DNA of 43,623 nt from Minisyncoccus sp041663305. Lineage in GTDB: Bacteria > Patescibacteriota > Minisyncoccia > Minisyncoccales > Minisyncoccaceae. Positions 32,162-39,089 of the stretch are shown here, piece by piece. Numbering within the stretch: the first letter of the stretch is position 1; each line of letters begins with the position of its first letter. The stretch lies in contig JBAYMT010000007.1 in assembly GCA_041663305.1 (NCBI GenBank), positions 1-43,623 of the forward strand, in the 5' to 3' direction. The notes under the pieces are model-generated. The model was given only the letters and a program-made list of their open reading frames with translations. It made no database searches and was not told the DNA's origin. The position numbers and the translations under genes are program-made.

Positions 32162-33772
32162 TTAATATTCTATACTCTCGGCATAGAATACATCTTTTGC
32201 TTCTTGAGACCATTCGCCGTTATCGGCTTCATATTTCTGAAGCTCTTCGTCGGCATCCAGCCCCTCTCCCTCAAGTGCGTCCCGCGCTTCTTGAGTGAGT
32301 TTGCCATTTTCTATGGCGTTGGGATAATTTTTTTCTTTTTTCTTTCCTTTTTTCTCGCCCTCATTCTTTTTGGATTCTGAAGTTTTCTTTTCAGAGGAAT
32401 TTGCCGTATTTTCTTGCTTTGATGCAGGTTGTGCTTCTCTGGCTGGAAATGCATCTTTCGCTATTTCAGCTGCAAAGATTGCCTCCATAACTGGATTAGC
32501 AACCCCTCCTCCATTAGTTTTCAATTCCATGAAAGCTTTATTACTTATCTTATATGCGAGCAAAACCTTTTCTAAACAATCGCGTAAAACGTTTCCATAC
32601 ATTTTTTCAAATGCTTCTGGTTGAAGTCTACGCATTGCATTGACTTTTTCCTCGGTTAGCCCCGATATTTCGTAAAAGGTTGACATGGCTGCGCCTCCTA
32701 TCTCCATTGCTTTTGCATTTCTATTTCCAGCCGCAATGGTTTCGGTAGCTGTTTTTTTAGCATCAGCATTGATAATTGTGACCTCTTTTTCCCTCTCGGC
32801 AGTAACCTTTTTGAGGGTGAGCTCTCTCCAATTTGACCCTGGACTAATATCATTAACTTCAAATGCGTGAAGTGTTACTCCTACATACTTATTTAAGTAT
32901 TCAAGAGCAGTTATTGTTTTATCTTTATCTTGAATATCAAAGCCTGTGTCTAAGCCTATGAGTAGCTTTTTGAAATAGTCCACCGGATGAGGCTCGTTTG
33001 CTATCCTTTCGTGGATCAATTTACTTAACCCCTTTTTATTTGTATTTAGTTTTGCAAAAGGAGCATTAGAAATCTCTTCCCTTAAAACTCCTTTAATTAT
33101 AGCTATTGCGTTTTCGTACCATTTATTGTTTTCCAAGAATGCAATCCTTGGATTACTTATTGAAATTGTGCACACTGCTGAAACCATAAGAGGAATTCCA
33201 TCAGAATCCTCTGGGGCTGATTTCATGTCTTCTATTACCGTTGTTTTTTTGGTTCTAGAGTCATGCTGGAGAGTCAATCCTAGTCCAATAAAATAGTTGG
33301 CTATTTCCAAATAGAATTGATTTGTCTCCCTTTCCTCGTGAATATTTGGGTTTCCATCATCACTGGAAATCCAGGAATACTTATAGGTCATTACTCTATC
33401 AATAAAGGGCCAGCCAATAAAATTTAATCCTCCCCATGAATTTTTATTGTCTTTCAAATAAAATATTTCGCCGCTCTCTCTGACGTCTCTGTTGCGCCAG
33501 GTTATCAGAGTTTTTCTGTACCCCCCAAACCTTACGACAATTCTTGCGGTTCCTTCGTACACGAAGGAAAAAAGAATGTTGTTGGGCGCTAGCCAACAAT
33601 AGACAGTCACAGAACATGAGATTAAAACCCAAGCTATAATCAGCAGTACATCCAGCCATCCCAAAAGGGGGAGTAATAAAATCAAAACAATAGTTGGAAT
33701 AAAAACTAATGCCATTGATTTAAAAAAGGCAATAGCTTCATTCCGTGCGCTTTTTTCTTCAATTTTTACCAT
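32162..33772 (-). CDS. SPFH/band-7 (flotillin-like) membrane protein
   Basis: The 536-residue protein has two N-terminal membrane helices (about 19-37 and 40-62), then a band-7/SPFH-like domain (about 66-350) that starts with FVYEGTARIVVRFGGYRK, the typical SPFH opening. An Ala/Glu/Lys helix (about 325-365, EREKEVTIINADAKKTATE) would form the oligomerising coiled coil. The tail (about 440-500) is Lys/Glu-rich, and the last 45 residues hold two related short motifs (NGKLTQEARDALE, NGEWSQEAKDVFY). SPFH proteins form large membrane cages or rings that organise membrane protein complexes. It lies ten bases after a small membrane protein gene and inside the secretion locus, on the opposite strand. 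A scaffold role for the secretion apparatus is inference. Confidence 0.78.
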   Translation of the reverse strand: MVKIEEKSARNEAIAFFKSMALVFIPTIVLILLLPLLGWLDVLLIIAWVLISCSVTVYCWLAPNNILFSFVYEGTARIVVRFGGYRKTLITWRNRDVRESGEIFYLKDNKNSWGGLNFIGWPFIDRVMTYKYSWISSDDGNPNIHEERETNQFYLEIANYFIGLGLTLQHDSRTKKTTVIEDMKSAPEDSDGIPLMVSAVCTISISNPRIAFLENNKWYENAIAIIKGVLREEISNAPFAKLNTNKKGLSKLIHERIANEPHPVDYFKKLLIGLDTGFDIQDKDKTITALEYLNKYVGVTLHAFEVNDISPGSNWRELTLKKVTAEREKEVTIINADAKKTATETIAAGNRNAKAMEIGGAAMSTFYEISGLTEEKVNAMRRLQPEAFEKMYGNVLRDCLEKVLLAYKISNKAFMELKTNGGGVANPVMEAIFAAEIAKDAFPAREAQPASKQENTANSSEKKTSESKKNEGEKKGKKKEKNYPNAIENGKLTQEARDALEGEGLDADEELQKYEADNGEWSQEAKDVFYAESIEY

Positions 33773-33782
33773 TTTTCTTCAC

Positions 33783-34301
33783 CTACTTTATCGGAATTAA
33801 CGTCCGAATGATGATAGCAAGAACTAGTCCGATTATGGCGAAGCCAATGAGCTCGCCAATTAGAGTTCCTGGCCTTATCGTATTATAGTGAGCCAGTAAA
33901 TAGCTGGCACTATACACAGTAGTACTAAGTCCAGCTTTCTGTTCACAAAAAAGAGATAGCCCCATTCCGAAGATGCATGAGATAAAAGCCATCAGTATTC
34001 CTTCCCAAAATATGATCCACCCTAATCCTAATAGGGAAAAGATGACCATACTGGCCAGTGGTGGCCATTTGCAAAAAAAGATACAAAGCGCCGATGTGGC
34101 AATAACAAAAAGAAGAAAAAAACAATACTTTTTCCCGCCGTCTGTTTTAATCCATGCCATAACCAGCAGAGAACCAATAGCGAAAAATGTTCCGATACTA
34201 TTCCCAGATAGTCCAAACAGGACTGTTATGGCAAAAACAATTGCCATAATCCAAAAGAGATTTCTCCCAAACCATGCCTTGATCCTTTCAATAATTCTCA
34301 T
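33783..34301 (-). CDS. Six-helix small membrane protein paired with the SPFH gene
   Basis: The 172-residue protein is nearly all membrane: about six hydrophobic helices with short loops. It has a strong Shine-Dalgarno AGGAGGAGG about eight bases before the ATG (complement of 34310-34318), one of the best in the window, and a near-consensus promoter at 34349-34377. It is followed by the SPFH gene after ten bases. It is not an NfeD protein, the usual SPFH partner, as no OB-fold tail is present. Family not recognised. Confidence 0.72.
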   Translation of the reverse strand: MRIIERIKAWFGRNLFWIMAIVFAITVLFGLSGNSIGTFFAIGSLLVMAWIKTDGGKKYCFFLLFVIATSALCIFFCKWPPLASMVIFSLLGLGWIIFWEGILMAFISCIFGMGLSLFCEQKAGLSTTVYSASYLLAHYNTIRPGTLIGELIGFAIIGLVLAIIIRTLIPIK

Positions 34302-34348
34302 CTATGATCCTCCTCCTAATTAAATTGTCAACGAACTAGGATGCTTAT

Positions 34349-34377
34349 ATTATAAAATATAATTGTAAAATAGTCAA
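34349..34377 (-). promoter_or_regulatory. Near-consensus promoter of the SPFH operon
   Basis: On the minus strand, TTGACT (complement of 34372-34377) and TATAAT (complement of 34349-34354) are 17 bases apart. It is the closest match to the sigma-70 consensus in this window. Confidence 0.78.
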
Positions 34378-34381
34378 TATC

Positions 34382-34410
34382 TAGACACACTGCCTTGCAC
34401 TTGGTAAAAT
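34382..34410 (+). promoter_or_regulatory. Predicted promoter of the PrgI-VirB4 group, near-leaderless
   Basis: TAGACA (34382-34387) and TAAAAT (34405-34410) are 17 bases apart with an extended TG. Transcription would begin near 34417, about three bases before the ATG at 34420, so the message would be almost leaderless. A second plus-strand candidate, TTGTCA (34325-34330) with TATTAT (34348-34353), overlaps the divergent -10. Confidence 0.55.
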
Positions 34411-34419
34411 AGTATTAAT

Positions 34420-35427
34420 ATGAATCAGGAATATTCAAAAGAATTTTTTTGGGATACTTATAAAAAACTTCCGGAAGACCTTAAAGAAGCCTTGTTTTCC
34501 GACAAAAATAATGAAGTAATCAATCATATCTGCGCTCAGTCCGGGCTAGACGATGAACAAACGGCCAGTGTTACCAAATTCGCTGGAAGGGTTTTGATGG
34601 GGTTGTTGCCCCTAGACGAGTTATCGGTAACCATTGAACTAGAATTGAATATTCCGCAAAATCTGGCAAGTCAGATAAACCGCCAAATATACATTTCTGT
34701 CTTCAAGCACTTAAGAGTTTCTTTAAATAAGATAAACGACAAAAACTTTAATTATAAAGACCAGTTTACCTCAGAAGATGATGGGAAAGAAGAAGAAAGA
34801 GAAAGGAAAAGGGAAGAGGAAGCTGCTGCTAAAAGGCTGGTTTCAAAGCCTTTTTCGGGACCAAAACCTCCTACTACTAATCTTAATACTGTCAGCCCAG
34901 CAGTAAATGTTAAAAAAGAAGATATTCCTCCAAGTTTAAATGTTGAACCAAACAAGCAGACTTTCCCGCCTAGCGAAAAGCCAAGGGTTGAGGTTGAAAA
35001 ACCAGAAAGTGTGGTTATTCCAGAGCCAACAGCCCCTCAAGTCGAAATTCAAAAAACTCAAGAAACATCTTCTGTTCCTGCGATTCCTAATCCTGCTGTT
35101 AGTATTCCCAGCAGAAGTGCTTTTGAGCAAGAATTAAACAAAGAAACTATACCTTTTCCGGATATTCCTTCCTCTTTTTCAGATGGATCAATTCCAACTG
35201 TCGCAATAGGAAAAGAAGAAAATACTCCTACTACTGATGCAAAAATAGAAATTGCTCCTCGAACTGCGCCGGAATCAAGCATTCCTGAGACTCAAGTGCA
35301 AGTAGATTCACAATCTGATTCGTTGGCGGTTAATACTTCCGACACCCAAACTCCTATTGAACAGCAAGATGCCCAGCAAGAACAAGAGTCAGATAGCAAA
35401 GACCCATATAAAGAAATGCCTCTATAA
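34420..35427 (+). CDS. Helical-domain protein with long Pro/Ser/Glu-rich tail
   Basis: The 335-residue protein has a compact helical N-terminal domain (1-108), with the sequence KLPEDLKEALFSD (16-28) and LMGLLPLDELSV. A charged Glu/Arg stretch (117-140) and a disordered tail rich in Pro, Ser, Thr, Val and Gln (145-335) follow. No membrane helix. It starts a same-strand run leading to PrgI six bases after its stop and then VirB4. I recall similar N-terminal domains at this place in other candidate-phyla secretion loci, but cannot name a family. The tail may be an interaction platform for secretion components. Confidence 0.72.
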   Translation: MNQEYSKEFFWDTYKKLPEDLKEALFSDKNNEVINHICAQSGLDDEQTASVTKFAGRVLMGLLPLDELSVTIELELNIPQNLASQINRQIYISVFKHLRVSLNKINDKNFNYKDQFTSEDDGKEEERERKREEEAAAKRLVSKPFSGPKPPTTNLNTVSPAVNVKKEDIPPSLNVEPNKQTFPPSEKPRVEVEKPESVVIPEPTAPQVEIQKTQETSSVPAIPNPAVSIPSRSAFEQELNKETIPFPDIPSSFSDGSIPTVAIGKEENTPTTDAKIEIAPRTAPESSIPETQVQVDSQSDSLAVNTSDTQTPIEQQDAQQEQESDSKDPYKEMPL

Positions 35428-35432
35428 CCTAT

Positions 35433-35849
35433 ATGCAAGTAAGAGTACCACAATTCATTGAACACGACCCAAAGCTTCTTGGTCCTTTTACCTTAAGCCA
35501 AACTCTTTATGTGGGAGCTGCGTTGTTTGGGACTTTTGTGCTTTATTTATTCATTGGACAGAAGCAATTTTTCTTGTTTCTTTTTTTAGGAGGATTGCTT
35601 TTTGCGGTCGCTATATTTTTGGCTTTTTATAAGGTGGAAGGATTGTCTATTCCTTATGTGATAAAGAATTCTTTGGATTATAATATGAAAACAAAATTGT
35701 ATATCTGGAAAAGGAAAGAGCTTCCTGTATACATATCACTAGAAAAAAAGAAAGTAGAAAAAGAGGATCCTTCTAAAAAATCTCCCCTCAAGATGACGCA
35801 AGGAGGAAGTATGGACAAATTAACAAAAAAAATAAATTTTGAAAAATAG
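35433..35849 (+). CDS. PrgI family type IV secretion protein (VirB3-like)
   Basis: The 138-residue protein starts MQVRVPQFIEHDPKLLGPFT, the PrgI family signature, followed by two close membrane helices (about 24-43 and 46-66) and a region with VPYVIKNS-like sequence (SIPYVIKNSLDY, 72-83). PrgI proteins correspond to VirB3 and link to VirB4 at the base of the channel. It lies six bases after the previous gene and before the split VirB4. Its stop codon is inside the left end of a 185-bp repeat, so the last residues (NFEK) may have been set by the insertion. Confidence 0.86.
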   Translation: MQVRVPQFIEHDPKLLGPFTLSQTLYVGAALFGTFVLYLFIGQKQFFLFLFLGGLLFAVAIFLAFYKVEGLSIPYVIKNSLDYNMKTKLYIWKRKELPVYISLEKKKVEKEDPSKKSPLKMTQGGSMDKLTKKINFEK

Positions 35850-36027
35850 AAATCTGTGAGCTAACGCCCACAAGTCCTGAAGCGGACTCAAAATTTTGCG
35901 AATTTTATACTGCCTAAAGGCAGCGCCGTAAAATTTTGTGATTTATATTATTTCCTACGCTTCGCTCCGGGATTGCCCTTCATTAAGCGGTTTAACCCGC
36001 AGCGTTCGGGCAATAAATAATAATTCT
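35842..36027 (+). repeat. 185-bp structured repeat, copy 1
   Basis: The element runs from AAAATAGAAATCT to AATAAATAATAATTC and is matched along its whole length by the reverse complement of 42574-42756. Hairpins include GTGAGC/GCCCAC (loop TAAC), AGTCC/GGACT (35873-35886), CTGCC/GGCAG and an end hairpin bounded by ATTGCCC (near 35972) and GGGCAAT (36008-36014). The prgI stop codon TAG is inside its left end, and the VirB4 N-terminal gene begins 16 bases after its right end. Confidence 0.88.
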
Positions 36028-36042
36028 TTAGTTAAATAAAAC

Positions 36043-36858
36043 ATGGCGACTCCGACACAAGACTTTATTCAAATAGAACAGATTAGAGAGGGGGTGGTGG
36101 TTATGAAAGATGGATCATTGAAGGGGATACTGGCAGTGTCGTCTCTTAATTTTGCCTTGAAAGCTGAAGAAGAACAGGAAGCTATAATTTATAATTTCCA
36201 GAATTTTCTGAACTCTCTTGATTTTTCCTGCCAGATTTTGGCGACTTCAAGAAAGGTAAATATCACTGGTTATATTGAAAAAGTAAAAGCACTGGAAGAA
36301 AAACAACCCAACGAATTGCTTAGAATGCAGACAACGGATTATAGAAAATTCATTGAAGAACTAGTTTTGGGTGGATCAATTATGAATAAAAACTTTTATG
36401 TTATAATTCCTTATTATCCGCTAGTTGAAATAAATGTTGCATCCGAACAATACAGAGCAGCAGCGCAGGCCGCAGAAGTTGCTCAAGGGGATTTACTTGG
36501 CAGAATAGGAAAAACTGAAAAGGATCCCCAAAAACAGGATGATCTTCTTGGAAAAATAGGAAAAACGAATAAAGAGCCTCCCAAGGCAGATGGCTCTCCT
36601 GAACCTCCAAAACCAGAAAATCCTAGTCTTAGCCAGGCTAAAATAATCCATGCAAAACTAACCGAAAAACAGTTCCAAACCGGAAAGTATCAACTAAAAC
36701 AAAGAATGGAATATGTCAGCCTTGGACTGCGAAGATCTGGATTAAAAGCAGCTTCGCTTGGAAGTGAAGAATTAATAGAACTTTTCTGGGCCTTCCACCA
36801 TCCAAAACAGGCAGAGCAAGGGTATTATCCTCAGATTCCGCCAGAATTAATCACTTAA
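36043..36858 (+). CDS. VirB4 N-terminal-domain protein (split VirB4)
   Basis: The 271-residue protein resembles the N-terminal, ATPase-less part of VirB4/TraC: FIQIEQIREGVVVMKDGSLKG (8-28) and later RFIEEL-like and NKNFYVIIPYYPLVE (116-130) segments. An insert at about 149-190 carries two copies of DLLGxIGKTxK (150-160, 167-177) followed by a Pro-rich run. The C-terminal part (about 205-245) has RMEYVSLGLRRSGLKA, typical of the domain edge before the ATPase. The ATPase itself is the next gene, 143 bases on. No frameshift is needed to explain the split: the N-terminal gene ends cleanly and the next one begins with its own conserved start. Confidence 0.78.
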   Translation: MATPTQDFIQIEQIREGVVVMKDGSLKGILAVSSLNFALKAEEEQEAIIYNFQNFLNSLDFSCQILATSRKVNITGYIEKVKALEEKQPNELLRMQTTDYRKFIEELVLGGSIMNKNFYVIIPYYPLVEINVASEQYRAAAQAAEVAQGDLLGRIGKTEKDPQKQDDLLGKIGKTNKEPPKADGSPEPPKPENPSLSQAKIIHAKLTEKQFQTGKYQLKQRMEYVSLGLRRSGLKAASLGSEELIELFWAFHHPKQAEQGYYPQIPPELIT

Positions 36859-36869
36859 CAATATAGTAA

Positions 36870-36990
36870 ATCGTAACTAGTACTAGCAATTAGTATATTG
36901 CAGCTTCCTCTGCAAGCCCAAAATAGTTTGTATTAGTTCGCCAAAGGCGAACTACCAAGTACCAATTACTAATTCCTAATTACTAACTAC
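36870..36990. repeat. Structured repeat before virB4, copy 1
   Basis: The stretch holds TTGCAG/CTGCAA (36898-36915) and a perfect 9-bp hairpin TAGTTCGCC/GGCGAACTA (36934-36954, loop AAA). It is bounded by AACTAGTACTAGCAATTAGT on the left and TAATTAC-type short repeats on the right. Related end sequences bound the element after virB4 (38864-38985), with different hairpins in the middle. Confidence 0.65.
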
Positions 36991-37001
36991 CAAACAAATA
37001 T

Positions 37002-38783
37002 ATGGGTTTTTTTGGAAATAAAAAAGTACAAAAACTATATGACCAGGAAGTGATGGATGTAAAAGACATCATTGCTCCTGCATCAATAGAAATAGAACAG
37101 AATCAAATTCTTTTGGAAGAAAAATATACAAAAACATATTTTGTTTTTTCGTATCCCAGATATCTTAATATGGGATGGCTTTCTTCTGTTATAAATATGG
37201 ATATCCCTTTTGACCTTTCTTTTTTCTTCCACCCAATAGACACAGGAACCGTGTTAAAGCAATTAAGTAAAAGCGTAACAGAGGTGCAATCGGAAATCAT
37301 TGAAAGGCAAGAAAAAGGACTTATTCGTGACCCAACACTAGAAACCGCCTTTCAAGACTTGGAAGAATTGCGTGACAAACTTCAAACAGCTCAGGAAAAA
37401 ATGTTTAAGTTTGGACTTTATATCAATATTTATGCTGAAGACAAAAAAAGTTTGGAATTATTAGAAACAAATCTTCGTTCGCTTCTTGAATCGCGTCTTA
37501 TATACATAAAACCGGCATTGTTCCAACAGCAGAACGGTTTGATTTCTTGTATGCCATATTGCAATGATCTGCTTAAAGTCCACAACACTCTTAATACTGG
37601 AGCTTTGGCTAGTCTTTTTCCATTCATATCTTTTGACCTCAGTTCAAACGAAGGAATACTTTACGGAATAAATAAGCATAATAGCTCGCTCATACTTTTT
37701 GACAGGTTTGGTATGGAAAATGCCAATATGGTTATTTTTGCCAAGTCTGGTTCTGGAAAATCATATACCGTTAAACTTGAAATTCTCCGATCTCTAATGA
37801 TGGGGACTGAGTGTATCATATTGGATCCTGAAAATGAGTATAAGCCATTGATTGAGGCAGTAGGAGGATCATTTTTCCATGTCTCGATAAGTTCCGAAAA
37901 CCATATCAATGCTTTTGATCTGCCAATACCAATGGAAGATGAGTCCCCCGAAGATGTGCTGCGAAATAATGTCATCAATCTTGTGGGATTAATGCGTATT
38001 ATGCTTGGAGGATTAACTCCAGAAGAAGACGCTATTATGGATAGGGCATTAACCGAAACCTATGCCGCAAAAGATATTACTCCCGAATCCGATCCGGCTA
38101 ATTGGAATAGGGATATCCCTGTGTTGTCTGACCTGGAAGCCGTTTTAGACGGAATGCAAGGAGCTGAATCATTAACAGAGAGGCTCCGAAAATTTACAAA
38201 AGGAACTTTTTCCTCTTTCTTCAACAGCAAATCAAATATCCAAATGGATCTTCCTTTGGTGGTTTTTGGCATTAGGGATATGGAAGATGAGTTGCGTCCG
38301 ATTGCCATGTTTATCGTAATGAGGCATATTTGGAATGCAGTGAGAACCTCTTTTAAAAAACGTATCTTGATTGTTGATGAGGCCTGGTGGATGATGAAAG
38401 AAGAAAATGGAGCGTCTTTTCTTTTTGGAATGTGCAAAAGGGCCCGTAAATATTGGCTTGGAGTTACAACAATCACTCAAGATGTATCCGATTTTATGCG
38501 CTCCGAATATGGCAAGCCTATTATTACCAACTCTTCAATACAGCTACTGTTAAAGCAAAGCCCGGCAACGATAGATTTAATACAAGAAACTTTTAATCTG
38601 ACAGATCAAGAAAAATATTTGTTATTAGAAACTCCAGTGGGAGAGGGGATATTTTTTGCCGGCCAAAAACACGTGGCAATAAGTATTGTTGCTTCATACG
38701 CAGAACATCAAATTATTACTACGAACCCAGAAGAAATCGCAAAAATAAGGGCGCAGAAAAAAATGGCTATCCCACGTGAGTAA
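37002..38783 (+). CDS. virB4: VirB4 family type IV secretion ATPase
   Basis: The 593-residue protein has the VirB4 ATPase layout: an N-terminal part with conserved DFFHP-like sequence (SFFFHPID, 73-80) and the coiled region 85-140, then Walker A AKSGSGKS (247-254) after FDRFGMENANMVIF, the DPENEY motif (275-280), Walker B ILIVDEAWW (455-463), and the C-terminal TTITQDVSDF and ITNSSIQLLLKQSP segments. It powers pilus assembly and substrate transfer at the inner membrane. It begins 143 bases after the N-terminal-domain gene and is flanked on both sides by a related repeat, with no VirD4, VirB11 or relaxase nearby in this window. Confidence 0.93.
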   Translation: MGFFGNKKVQKLYDQEVMDVKDIIAPASIEIEQNQILLEEKYTKTYFVFSYPRYLNMGWLSSVINMDIPFDLSFFFHPIDTGTVLKQLSKSVTEVQSEIIERQEKGLIRDPTLETAFQDLEELRDKLQTAQEKMFKFGLYINIYAEDKKSLELLETNLRSLLESRLIYIKPALFQQQNGLISCMPYCNDLLKVHNTLNTGALASLFPFISFDLSSNEGILYGINKHNSSLILFDRFGMENANMVIFAKSGSGKSYTVKLEILRSLMMGTECIILDPENEYKPLIEAVGGSFFHVSISSENHINAFDLPIPMEDESPEDVLRNNVINLVGLMRIMLGGLTPEEDAIMDRALTETYAAKDITPESDPANWNRDIPVLSDLEAVLDGMQGAESLTERLRKFTKGTFSSFFNSKSNIQMDLPLVVFGIRDMEDELRPIAMFIVMRHIWNAVRTSFKKRILIVDEAWWMMKEENGASFLFGMCKRARKYWLGVTTITQDVSDFMRSEYGKPIITNSSIQLLLKQSPATIDLIQETFNLTDQEKYLLLETPVGEGIFFAGQKHVAISIVASYAEHQIITTNPEEIAKIRAQKKMAIPRE

Positions 38784-39089
38784 ACTGTCGTGAATTTGAT
38801 ATTCGCCTATTATTTATAGTCATTTGTTTTAGACAAACTTGGCTGTAAGTTTATGTCCTTAGCAACTAGTAACTGGCAATTCGTAATTAGCGCATGGTAG
38901 CTTGAAGACAAGCATTCTAAATAAATTTCTAGCTTATAAAATAAGCTTCAAAGCACAAGTTACAAATTACGAATTACTAATTACTAAAGTTTTATTAATC
39001 ACTAGTTTTCAGTTAATTGCTTTAATTTTATTTATATTATAAAATATAGATAATTTAACAACTAGGAATTAAAATAATATCCAAAAAAA
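38784..39089. repeat. Intergenic region with virB4-flanking repeat, copy 2
   Basis: About 300 bases without a gene. The element at 38864-38985 has AATTCGTAATT (38878-38888) and its inverted copy AATTACGAATT (38965-38975), enclosing GCTTG/CAAGC (38900-38913) and AGCTTAT/ATAAGCT (38931-38947). Its ends resemble those of the element at 36870-36990. TTATATTATAAAATATA near 39032-39048 is also found at 34346-34362 in the divergent promoter region and is a likely promoter core for the next gene. 38784-38863 shows nothing recognisable. Confidence 0.65.

Noticed and set aside
32159..32380. Plus-strand reading frame of 73 codons opposite the SPFH gene end
   Set aside because: It is the complement of the Lys/Glu-rich tail of the SPFH protein and looks hydrophobic only for that reason.
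36043..38783. Frameshifted or broken virB4
   Set aside because: The two parts are separated by 143 bases including a structured repeat, and each has a sensible start and end; a natural split is more likely than a sequencing error.
29487..38783. Integrative conjugative element
   Set aside because: No relaxase, VirD4 coupling protein, VirB11, integrase or flanking attachment sites are visible; the genes lie among housekeeping loci and look like a resident secretion or pilus system.
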